A DNA stretch of 64,000 bases from Cryphonectria parasitica EP155 (Eukaryota > Ascomycota > Sordariomycetes > Diaporthales > Cryphonectriaceae). The DNA lies in NCBI RefSeq assembly GCF_011745365.1, contig NW_024468911.1, positions 3,776,759-3,840,758 of the forward strand, given 5' to 3'. The notes beneath the pieces were generated by a model. It had not been told where the DNA came from, ran no database searches, and saw only the letters and a list, made by a program, of their open reading frames with translations. Positions 25,740-36,300 of this stretch are shown here, one piece after another. The position numbers were made by a program, and so were the translations under genes. Each line of letters begins with the position of its first letter. Position 1 is the first letter of the stretch.

Positions 25740-27962
25740 CGACGATGACGATGACTATGATGGTGATTTTGGTGGCGTTGAAAGTGTTTGGTACGATGTT
25801 GAGGATGGTGGGATTGTCTATACTGCTGAGGAGGAGCGGGCTGTGGTGAGGAAGTTTGATCGACGGCTGGTTCTTTTTGTTGCGCTGCTGTATCTCTTGA
25901 GCTTCCTAGACCGGTCGAGTGAGTACTTCCTTTTTTTTTAATCCTTTTTTTCTATTCCCACCCTCCTACATCTCTCTCTTTCTTGATGTATCGAGACAGA
26001 GGGGTCCGAATCCTTCGTGGCCCATGTGGCGTACAAACTATTCCCTTGGTTCCCGACAAACAGTCTCGAAACCATCGAGGGCACTAAAAGCGTAGCTAGC
26101 CACAAGGGGAAAGGGGAAGAAGGGAAAAGAAGAACGACTGACGACTATGATTAGACATTGGCAACGCATTTGTGGCAGGGATGAACGAGGACCTTCTCCA
26201 AAGCACCGACCCTATGCAGGCCTCCTCCTCTGCTCCCTCTGCTTCTTCCTTCTCCTACTATGAACAAGCCCTGACAGCCTTTTACGTGGCCTACATTGGC
26301 TTCGAGTGGCTATCCCTCCTCTGGGGCCGTGTCCCAGCCCACGCATACGTGTCGGCGGTGGTGCTGTCGTGGGGGCTGGTGGCGTCGTTGCAGGCGGTGG
26401 TGTCATCCTATACGTGGCTGACTGGGCTACGGTTCCTTCTGGGCATCGGGGAGGCTGGGTTCACGGGGATCCCCATCTACCTGAGTTTCTTCTTCAGGAG
26501 GGAGGAGCTGGCGCTTCGGACGGCAGTCTTTATCTCTGGTAAGTGTGTATGTGTTTGTGTATGTGTGAGAGAGAGTGTGTGAGAGAGAGTGTGTGAGAGA
26601 GAGTGTGTGTGAGAGAGAGAGTGTGTGTGAGAGAGAGTGTGTGAGAGAGAGTGTGTGTGAGAGAGTGTGTGTGTGAGAGAGAGAGTGTGTGAGAGAGAGT
26701 GTGTGTGAGAGAGAGTGTGCGTGAGAGAGAGTGTGAGAGACAGAGAGAGACAGGAGAAAAGAAACAAAGGCTGACTCTTTGAGAATCAATAACTAGCTGC
26801 ACCGCTGGCCACGACATTCGCCTCGTCCCTGGCCTGGCTGATCCTTAAACTCGGCGAGAACGGGCCCATCGCTCCGTGGAGGCTACTCTTCCTCCTCGAG
26901 GGATTCCCAGCTGTCGTGGTGGCTACGCTGGCATGGAGGATCATCCCAGACTCGCCCGAGCAAGCCTCGTACCTCACGAGGAGGGAGAAGCTCATCGCAC
27001 GTCAGCGTCTTCTCACCTCAAGCAGCAGCGGCGAGGACCACCACAAGCAGCAGCAACACCAAGACCACGATGGCACGTACAGCAGGAAGAGAAAGGGCGG
27101 CGAGCACGAAGAGAGCAACGACGGCCACGATAATGAGGAAGACGACGACGACGACGACATGTACGCAGACGCAATGACACGATGCTGCCAAGCCCTCTTC
27201 ACCACCCTCCTCGACCCTGTTCCCTGGGCCACAGCAGCCATCCTCTTCCTCACCAACGTAGCCTACGCCTCCCTCCCCGTCTTCCTGCCCAGCATCCTCA
27301 CCCAGATGGGCCACACCCCGCTCGCGGCCCAGGCCCTCGCCGCCCCGCCGCACCTCGTCTCGTTCCTGGCCGTGCTGGCAGCCGCCGCCATCTCGGATGC
27401 TCTCCGCAGCCGTGCGTACCTCATCGCCGTCGCTGCTCTGATCTCTGCCCTAGGCTATGGATTTCTGGCCGCGGCTCGCTGGCTCGGCGGCGGCGGCGGT
27501 GCTGGTGCTGCTGGAGACGGAGGAGATATGCTGAACATGGCTCGGTACCTGGCCATCTACCCTGCCGGGGCGGGCCTCTTCTGCGTCGTCGTGCTCACCA
27601 TCGCGTGGAACGTCAACAACGGCGGCAAGGGCCATGGAAAGGGGGCGGGGTTTGCGCTGATGCAGGCCGTCGGGCAGTGTGGCCCGCTCGTGGGCACGAG
27701 GCTGTACCCTGCGGCGGACGCGCCTTGGTTCGAGAGGGGGATGGGCATTTGTGCGGGGTGTATGGTCGGGGTGGCGGTGTCGGCCGTGGGGTTGCGCTGG
27801 TATCTTGCGAGGGCGAACAGGCGGTTGGATAAGAGGGAAGAGGAGGAGGAGGACGGTGATGAAGGGGAGGCAGAGGGTTTGGTGGGTGGGAATAGGAGGA
27901 GGAGGAGGACGGGGAGGAGGGGCGGTGGTTTGGCGAGTGAAGGGTTTCGGTATATGTTGTGA
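25396..27962 (+). CDS. MFS transporter, Dal5/allantoate-permease (anion:cation symporter) type, with acidic inserts
   Basis: Three exons (25396-25918, 26155-26538, 26797-27962) give 690 residues, longer than the usual 480-550 of the family. The core begins KFDRRLVLFVALLYLLSFLD followed by RSNIGNA, the first-helix signature of Dal5-type permeases; GRVPAHA follows helix 2, and GLRFLLGIGEAGFTGIPIYL is the typical helix 4 region. Family members import organic anions and vitamins such as allantoate, nicotinate, biotin precursors or pantothenate by proton symport; the substrate here cannot be read from sequence. Three oddities account for the extra length: a roughly 150-residue N-terminal region with an almost pure Asp stretch, an about 60-residue charged insert in the central cytoplasmic loop that is also Asp-rich, and an Arg/Glu-rich C-terminal tail. 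ATG at 25396 is the first in frame. The gene ends 165 bp from the end of a convergent ribokinase gene. Confidence 0.85.
26543..26755. repeat. (GT)n/(GA)n microsatellite filling MFS intron 2
   Basis: The 258-nt second intron of the MFS gene (26539-26796) consists mostly of alternating GTGTGT and GAGAGA blocks. It is much longer than other introns in the window, apparently because of repeat expansion. Confidence 0.9.
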
Positions 27963-28127
27963 TTCTTTTGATTTGTACATTGTTCGTGTCCATATTCGTG
28001 ATGAGTGTACACATTTAGGAGTGAAAGATTCTTCTTCATCATAACAAGCTTGATCCATATCTACCCAACTGTCTGTCTTTTTGTTTTGGTGTGACTTTTT
28101 ACTTCATGGCAAGCGCCGCCCCCTCTC

Positions 28128-29334
28128 TCACACCAGCTCATCTCTCCAGGGAATACTGTCCTGCGCCCCTTTCCTCTCCACCGTCCTCGCCGCCGCCCTG
28201 TTTGCCTTTCTCACCGCCGCCTCCACATCAAACTTGCTGCTGCCACCATTGCCACTCACCACCTCCAGTGCATACTGTCCCACAAACGTGTCCCCAGCAG
28301 CCGTAGTATCCACCACCTCCCGAACCTTATCAGCAGGCACCAGACCCTCCTTCCCGCCGCCGTCCTTCTCCTCCTCCTTCTTGTTTCCATCCCGAAAATA
28401 CACGCCCCTGCCCCCGAGCGTAATCACCACCGCGCCCACCCCGCGCCCCACAAACCAGCCCGCCACCTCAGCACACCCTTCCTCGGTGTCAAGCTTCGCC
28501 ACAGGCAGGCCAGACAGGATCGACGCCTCCGTCTCGTTGACGACCAGGTGCGCGAGACCCGCATACGCATCCTCGGGGAGAGGCACCGCGGGCGCAGGGT
28601 TCAGCAGGACCGAGACGCCCTGTCGCCGCGCCGTCTCGAGGGCGAGCAGCACCGTCGGCAGGGGGACCTCGAGCTGCATGATCAGCAGGTCAGGCCGCCT
28701 GCCGACAGCACTGGTGCCGGTGCCGGCATCGGCCCGACCACCAAACACCCGCGGCGCGATGACGCGGTCAAAGTCAGCAGGGCTCACGCCCAGGTGGTTC
28801 GCCTCCGGGCTCAGCACGATGCGGTTCTGGCCCGTGGGCTCGTCGACGATGATGATGGCTATGCCTGTCTTGAGGGTAGACGGGGCGGCCACACCGCTGA
28901 CGTCGACGCCGTGGGCGCGGAGGTTGCTCTGGAGGAGCGTGCCGTAGGTGTCGGCGCCGACTGCACCTACCATGGCGACCTCGGCCGTTGCCCCTGTTGA
29001 GTGAGGGGGGAGGTCGTCGCCTGAGGTCGATCCTGTGGGTGGACGAGATCGAGAGAGTTTGGCGCAGGCCACGGCTTGGTTGGCGCCCTGGTTGATTTTG
29101 TGGTGAAGTCAGTAAAGAAGTATACACCACAACTGAACAAGTGTGATATGTAAGAGAGAGAGAGAGAGAGAGCTAAAGAGTACATACCTTGCCGCCGGGG
29201 GATACAGCAAAGGAGTTGGAGGTGAGGGTCTCGCCAGGTTCCGGGTGGTGAGGCACGTACGAGACGAGGTCCATATTGAGGGAGCCCAGCACGCAGATGC
29301 GTGGGAGCGAAGAGGATGATGCGTCAGATGTCAT
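28128..29334 (-). CDS. rbk1: Ribokinase (PfkB family)
   Basis: Two exons (29334-29188 and 29087-28128) give 368 residues. The N terminus has ICVLGSLNMDLV, the PfkB strand that begins the sugar-binding lobe. The splice joins SPGGK to GANQAVACA, restoring the ribokinase signature GGKGANQAVA. The C-terminal PfkB signature is DTTAAGDTFVGQYA, with the catalytic aspartate in the AGD motif. Ribokinase phosphorylates D-ribose to ribose 5-phosphate in the cytosol, feeding the pentose phosphate pathway and nucleotide recycling. The protein is about 35-60 residues longer than bacterial ribokinases because of Ser/Gly-rich insertions near residues 55-75 and 190-200. The gene faces the MFS transporter tail to tail. 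Confidence 0.92.
29153..29172. repeat. (AG)10 microsatellite in ribokinase intron
   Basis: Twenty bases of AG repeat lie inside the only intron (29088-29187) of the ribokinase gene. Confidence 0.9.
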
Positions 29335-30273
29335 GTTGGAGAGGTGAGAAAGAAAACTCCTGATTGCTTCTTCTTTCTTTCTTCCTTTCTCCTCTCTCAG
29401 TGTACAGGTGTGAAGACTCTTGATAGGTTTCGAGTTTGCCTTCTCTTTTTTTCGTTCTTTCTGTTTTCGTGTTCGACGTTGACTCAGGAAAGGGAGGAGT
29501 GCGAGCTCAGCAGTCAAGACAGGCAGAGCAGATAACTTTCAAAAAAAAACAAAACCCCACGACTTCAATACTTAATCACTACAAGTAAGTGAGTGAGTGA
29601 GTATAAACTGTCAATGGTGTACTTTCGCTGGTATTGCTTGAGTATCGCTTAATCAGATCCGACGCAAGCTGCGCACGGCCCAAAGGTAAGAGTGGTTCGA
29701 TTGTCGATCGGGCATCGTGGGAGGAAGGGATGACCTTGTACTTGGCATTTAGGCAGCCTGAGTGGCGCCATTACAGCAGTACTATCCTACTGTACACAGT
29801 GGATGGGCACGCTGAAAATGAATCCACCACCTCCCGCCAGCCACTGTACAGTACAACACCATCCACTCAACCAAGAGAAGAAGAGAAAAATATCATATTG
29901 TTCATGCTTCATCCATAATTCATTAAGATATCAGGAAGAATAGTAGTCCATCATGTATTTGTTTGTTTATTCATCAAGGCAGTCTGACCCCTGAAATGCT
30001 GTGCCCAATTCCCATGTTACTGCTGGGCACAACCGCATTATTTCTTTCCCATCTTATCCAGGGACCAAATAGTCAAATATCAACGCCAGAGTACGCCTCA
30101 AACTATGCTGCAGTGGTATCATGATCCCAAATAAAAGTCAAATGCCAACCGTATAAACCCACCCAGAAAGTCCCGTCCGTAGTATAACACATCCCTAGAA
30201 AAGGGGAAGGTGTGGGGGGGGGGGGGGGAGATGATGAATATGAGAAACCCAATCCCTTTGTTGTTCTTCTTCT
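29335..30273. other. Intergenic between ribokinase and the zinc-finger gene
   Basis: This 0.94 kb region holds the ribokinase promoter and the 3' region of the next minus-strand gene. It has a 15-nt G tract (30214-30228) and a GTGA-type short repeat near 29586-29602. No gene is seen. Confidence 0.6.
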
Positions 30274-30573
30274 TCAGGCCATCTTCTTCCGTTTGCTGGG
30301 TCGTGGATTAGTCGCCCCTTGGTCGCCATCCACAAAGTGATTCTTCTCAATCTGGTGCTGTCTCAGGTTGTCCGGCCGGTTCTTGTACTGGCTCATACAC
30401 CCGGGGAAATTGCACTTGTACAACTTCGGCGGTTCGGTCGAGTGCTGGAGCCTTTTGTGCTTTGCCATGCTGCCGTGGAACCACCGCGGGTCGCCCTTGG
30501 GCCGATACCCGCACGTCTCGCAGCACGCATTCGCCTCCACCTTCGTCTGTTGTGCTTGCTGTGCCTGTTGTGC

Positions 30574-30607
<34 letters not shown>

Positions 30608-33390
30608 GGCGGGGATGCGGACAAGGAGGTCGCCGGTGTCTGTGTCTGAGTCTGCATGGTGTTCTTCGACGAGGCACTGCTCGCAGAACGACTCAGATCT
30701 GGCCACGTGGCAGTTGTTTTGTCTGTCGTCGGCGTCAGGCCCTCTACTGTGCTGCCTGTAGATGTGGATGGCACATCCAGATCATGCCAGGCCAGGTCCA
30801 GAAGAGGCTGCAGTTCGATATCCATGTCCATGAGGTCATCAGTCATCGGCGGCGTCAGCAACTCGAGGAGGGCATCATGATCAGACCCGATGGCCGAGAC
30901 GACCTCGTCATCGACCGGATCGGCCTCCAGATCTGCAATGAGTGCTTCACTGAATGAAATGCCGAGGGCATGGTAGTCCTTTCGCTGTGAGGTGCCCGCC
31001 CCGCTATCCAGGTCGTAGATCGGGTCACAGAGCCTGCGGACGAGAGGGGCATAACTATCAAAGTATCTGGAGGAAACAATACAGTTCTGCACAAACAAAT
31101 CAGCCCCGAACTGTTCTCTCTTCGGCCTCAGAGAGAGGGAAGCAAAAGAGGGGGGAGGGGGGGCACTGACCTGTCCGGCCTGGAGCGCTTCCAACTCAAA
31201 CCGCCGCGTTGAGCGTACAAGCCCGTTGGTGATATTCTGGTTTACCTTGCTCAATTGTGCAATCAAGCCATCCACATCATGAAAGCGGTTCACAAGGACT
31301 GTCAATATGTTCATGACAGCGTCGACATGGACGGCATGGGTGCTCTTGTCTGCGGCTTGGGCGTGTTTCCCACGTAGTTCGGAGGCACGGGTCTCAAAAG
31401 AGGAGCCCAATATCGCACCCATCTCGAGTTCTGGGTATGAGCAACATTAGTCCGTGCATATTTCGAGAACAAATCGGAGATATTCATTGGAAGGAAGAAG
31501 AAGAAAAGGAGGTAGTTACCGTCGAGAAAGTTTTGCGCGACTGAGATCAGGGGGTCCGCTTCTTTGGCTACTTTCTCTTCTCCTACAGTTGCAGGGCCCT
31601 TGCCTTTGTTGCTGGGGGACCGTTGAAGATGAGAGGTTTGGTCACGGATAAGCTGGCTGAGTTTCTGATCGGTCATATCGCCTGGCTGCCATATGGCTTG
31701 GGCCACCTTACGAAATTGTGTCCGATCGGTAGGTGTGAACCATGCCGAGTAGATGAGGGACTGGGCAAACAGTTCGCTAGATCGCCCGGAGGCACTGGTC
31801 CCATACACGACGAGGGAGAGGCTGTAGATGATGTGGATCAGGGAGAGCGTATCAATCGGTGAGGACAGAGGGCGGCCATCTAGGATGCTGCGCAGAGACG
31901 CGAGGCCTTTGTGTGCGATGGTGCTACACGACAGCATACCGAACTGAACAGCGAGGGGGTTCTTCATATCCTTGATCTTTGCCTGTGAAGAGATGATGTG
32001 CTCTTGTAGTGCATCCCATGCAGCAGCGACAAGAGACTTGGCCTCGGATTGGGGTGCTGCTAGCTGTGCAAAGCTTGGGGGTGGCGGTGGTCGCACAGCG
32101 AGTGACTCGTGGTCGTCCTCATCAAGAGCGAATGCGGCTGGATATGAAGCGTCGACAGATGTCAAGCCTGCATCAAAGGCGAAGAGAGGATCCTGGAGGC
32201 CCAGGCCCAGTCCATCGGATGGCAGCTCATACAAGGGCGGCATGTCGGCCGGAAGTTCTGAGATGGTATGTAGGGGGTTGGGTGGCGGGCACCCATCGGT
32301 GCAGTCTCCATCAAAGATGGCGCCGCCCTGGGAGACGTCCATGGGACTCAGGAGGTCCACGGATGCCGACGTGAAGTTGGTCTCCAGGCCAGACCACGCA
32401 GTCGAAGGGGCACTCCACAGCGACGACGACGTTGATATCGAACTGATGTTGCTCACCGTGCTGGTTGTGGACCTCACCGACGAGCTCGGTGACAGGTTTT
32501 TGCTCCGTGCGGAGGGGGAAGGGGCACGCGGCGCCAGGTGAGGCTGCTGGACTGCTTGTGAGGGCAGATGTGGTGCTGGACATGCAGCAGACAGGCTCTC
32601 GAATGCTGGAGCAGCTGCCGAGAGATCACAGCAGCTAATGGGTGACATGAAAGGCGTGGGCTGCCATTGCATGGATGACTGTAGAGGGACAGAGTCCAGC
32701 TCGGGCAGCAGCAGGTCCTGCGGGTTGATGGCAGGGACAGGAGGCTCGATGATCGTAGTAACCTCGGTCGAGTCGATCTCCAGAATCTCAGAGTCTGTCG
32801 AGGATAGCTCCGGCTTCTCAGGCAGGTCTAAGTTCAGCGCCTGTGATTCATGATAGCTCGGAGGGGCCAGCATGACGTCCTCGTGGATGGGTATCGAGTC
32901 GGGGCTGCCCTTCCGGGACTTGTGTCCCAGGGTGGAGAAGAAGGTCTTGGCCATGGACAGCATCTTCCTCCTCCTCGAGGGGTGACCGATACAGCGGCGG
33001 CATTTCATGTCGTCGAACGTCTCAACCCGGAAATGCTCGTAGCACCAGTATTCGCGGGTGGGTAGGTGCTGGCACGCGGCCAGGTGCTTCAACATGTGTT
33101 CGTGGTCAGGGAAACTCTTCCTGCACCGGAAGAGAGGGCATTGAAGTTTCTCGCTGGAGCTGATGAGAGGGCTTGAGTTGCGCCTGACGGCCACCCAGGC
33201 GAGGAAGCGCTGGTAGGAGCAGTCCTCCTCGGAGGTCTGGCGGGTCCTGCGACATGATGAGCATCGACAGGCCCCTCGCGCGACGACGACAACGGCAAGA
33301 AAGAGGATGTAAACTCACACGCATGAGATGGAAATGTTCTGCGCACTTGGGGCAGACGGAGAGGATGGTGAGCCCGGTGATTGGGAGCAT
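30274..33390 (-). CDS. Large zinc-finger-like regulatory protein (C2H2 type at C terminus)
   Basis: Four exons are proposed (33390-33319, 33236-31520, 31430-31171, 31110-30274), giving 961 residues. Cys/His motifs lie at both ends: CPKCAEHFHLMR and FRCRKSFPDHEHMLKHLAAC at the N terminus, and CETCGYRPKGDPRWFHGSMA then CNFPGCMSQYKNRPDNLRQH at the C terminus, followed by basic PRPSKRKKMA, a likely nuclear signal. Between them are Ser/Pro-rich low-complexity sequence, an alpha-helical middle and a run of ten Gln. This organisation suggests a nuclear transcription regulator; no target can be inferred. The last intron (31111-31170, GTCAGT donor) is 60 nt, a multiple of three and free of stops, so it could be retained. 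The start is uncertain: the frame is open upstream to an ATG at 33795, but that extension is low-complexity and unlike protein. Confidence 0.65.
30577..30606 (-). repeat. CAG repeat coding for poly-glutamine
   Basis: Ten CTG units on the plus strand read as ten CAG codons in the zinc-finger-like gene. Further Gln-rich codons follow. Confidence 0.95.
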
Positions 33391-36300
33391 GATAGGGGCG
33401 GCGGCCTGGACAAGAGGCTGCTGGCCATCTGCGTAGCCCGCCGTGACTGGCGAGTATTGGACGGGCCCGCAAGGACCTCGTCCATGGTAGATCCCCTTCC
33501 CATCTGTGGTATGCAGGTCAAGACTCGAGGTGGGTGCGGAAGCGGAAGCGGGAGCAGGCTCGGATGCGCGCAGCAACACACGCTCTCTCTCACTCTCTCT
33601 CTTCGTATTTCGAAACAATCGCTTAGACGGGGCCCCGTTTTTTGACGCGCAGATAGAGGCGGCGACGACGACGACGACAATAATAACTCGGCCGGATGGT
33701 GTACTGTAGATTGAGCTCTTTCGAGGTGGCGACAAATCCGTCAGCAGCACCAACCCAGTGGTTGGAATTCTGTTTGTTGGTCCAGACCACCTCATAAGGC
33801 TCGGGGGCCAGACGAGGCAGCCGTACGTCTCACGGTGGACCGGAGGTTAACAGAGGGGTGGGCACGTCTTTCCTGCAGGTGGTCCTACGTAGGACTCAGC
33901 AAGGGCCGCACACCCGCTGCGGTGCGGTACAGCGGCGCCAGTGAGCGCACAGAGAGTGAGCGAGTGCCCGCAGTGCCAGTGCAGGTGGGCCACGCAGCCC
34001 ACCCGCTTTGTTACGCGCAAGTCAAAGTCCTCCGCGCTCCGGGAAGGATTTAGGCCATGGTTGACGTGCTTATCTCATCCACGTAGCTGCTCATACGAGA
34101 ATGTATGGGACAGGACTTTGGTCGAGAGCGGGGGGTGAGAAGGATGCAAGTCTGGACCAATCAAGACCAGTGCGGCGGACACCGAGGCAGATTTGCGTCC
34201 TCGCCAGCTGAGGAAGACATACCATAGTATGTACAAGAATCCAGCCTCGCCCGCCAAGCTGCAGTCTGCATGTCCCGTTAGGACGGGAACGAGATCAGAG
34301 ACCATCCATCAAGGATGGCTAGGACTCAAGCCCATGGAGCCTTTCGAAAAGCCTGCGCCTGGCTTGAGACCATCAAAATTCCATGGTCGTACAGAGAGGG
34401 TCCAGAACGTCGACACGACAACTGTGCAGCTGAGAAGGTTGCCGTCTTGGAGCATTAGCTGTCGATATGGTCCATCATATGTGATTCTTTCTGCTTGCGG
34501 TTTCCCCTCTTTCTTTCTTCCTTCCGTGTTAGACGAGAAAGATGGACGGTGAAGTATTCCTTCATGGCCAGGTTACCGGATTCTCAGTAGCAGGCAGAAA
34601 CAAATAAAATGGTATTAATTGGGAAAGAAGGACTGACTCCATCGAGACTGCCCTACTATACTACCTAGGCTACATAGCGCACAAGGCTCTCTTATCGATA
34701 AGGCACCAATCCAAAGGACTCGGACCAGGAGTTCGATCGAGGTCGTACTGTGTAGTGCTATGTATTTGAGCATGTACACGCCTGTTGATCATCAAGATGC
34801 TACTGTACATACGGTATCGTGATGGCGATGATTCTGGCAGATCTTCGTACGACATGCTATGCAATCAAGGTATACGTGGACCCACCCTGCTGTGGAAAGT
34901 GAATTGCTTACAGCACAGCATATCAGAGAGCTTGATTTTCAGAAATCCCCTCTGGTTGCTTGCCGATCACCAGCCACGATAACAGCTTTCCCGTCAATTC
35001 TCACATCCGAATCTGGAAGCTCTTCCAAGTCCAAGTCGGACTGACTCGCTCTTCAGACGTCACGCACTGCTCATCAATTTTGGAACGGAAGACGTGCGAG
35101 CAAAACCTGAAAATGGTCAAAGACAAGAGATGATTTACATATTCGCCACGCTGCTCGAATGAAAGGCTGCCTTGAATGATCAGTACGTATACAGTATTCT
35201 ACCATCCACTTCCGGCCCTGCGACGTAGACAGTTCCAGGTTGACAGTCAGGAAGAAGGACTTGTTGGGACAACATGGGGCACTTCAGATGACCACACAGG
35301 TATATATGCATCTTAATCGGCTGTCTTGTGTGGGGTCAACCGGCTCCGGCTCTGTCTCGACATGCTTGCTGCTTTGCTGTTCCCATCCCATCTCACGCCC
35401 ACAACACCGGAACACACGGCCCATCCAATGTAGAAGTCGTCCACACTTAGACATTGTGAGATTTGTGCGCATCTGTACAACAATTCTCGTTGGTCTTCCA
35501 TGATCAGCTCTGACTAGCAAAGGTCTTATCAGGTGGGCAAAGAACATGCCAGCGCGACCACCCATCTGCTGCTCCCCAAATAGACCTTCTTTGATCGGTA
35601 GAGGTCCCTGGAAACCTGGACGGTATCAAAGATGTACTATGGTATGTACTACGTACGCATGTCTTTCTGATTGATGCAATACATAATCGACGAGGAGTCG
35701 TCTCTTGCCAATCATCTTTTCAATGCGACTTCCTCTTACGAAGGTCTGCGCAGCAGTCACGAGCCTCGGCCTCCCAAGCAAATCCCGTTTTTGCCTCGGA
35801 GATAGGTGGGAAAGCAAGCAAATCACATGCGGGAGCAATCCTTGTCTCTAATTGGGACATACTGTAGTTCGCACCTCGTATACTATGGTACACGATGTCA
35901 TCACCCGGCAGTTACATCTACGCCGTCACGGACACGTAGATGGACGGACGGACGGAAGAACAGGTTGCAAGTCCGCTGCCGGAACCGGAAGGGGGGGGGG
36001 GGGTTTCGTCAGAGTGGAGGAAGGAGGGCGGCGAGAAAACCAGCCAGACAGCATCACTTTCACAAACAACAGTCACAAAACTTTCCTCGTCACACCACAC
36101 CGCCTCGATCTCCCGATTCTCCAGCCCCAGAAATAAGCCGTGTGACCGAGAACTGAACGAGACGAACGCTCATGATCAGCAAGCCCGTCAATGCGAAACA
36201 AACAAACCAGGAGTCCTGAGTGGGCGGTTCAAACTCAATGCTCCCCACAAACCAGGGTTGACGACCCCCTTGGATGGTTGGAGGCAGGAGTCTCTTCTTG

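Noticed and set aside
26427..26817. Three minus-strand frames rich in Leu-Ser-His-Thr
   Set aside because: They are translations of the GT/GA microsatellite inside the MFS intron.
30319..30957. 212-codon plus-strand frame opposite the zinc-finger-like gene
   Set aside because: It is the antisense of a coding exon; its Leu and Cys runs come from the CAG repeat.
33391..33795. 135-codon N-terminal extension of the zinc-finger-like protein
   Set aside because: The frame is open but the sequence is low-complexity, with a run of Val and Ser/Ala and no conserved feature. The ATG at 33390 directly precedes the CPKC motif.
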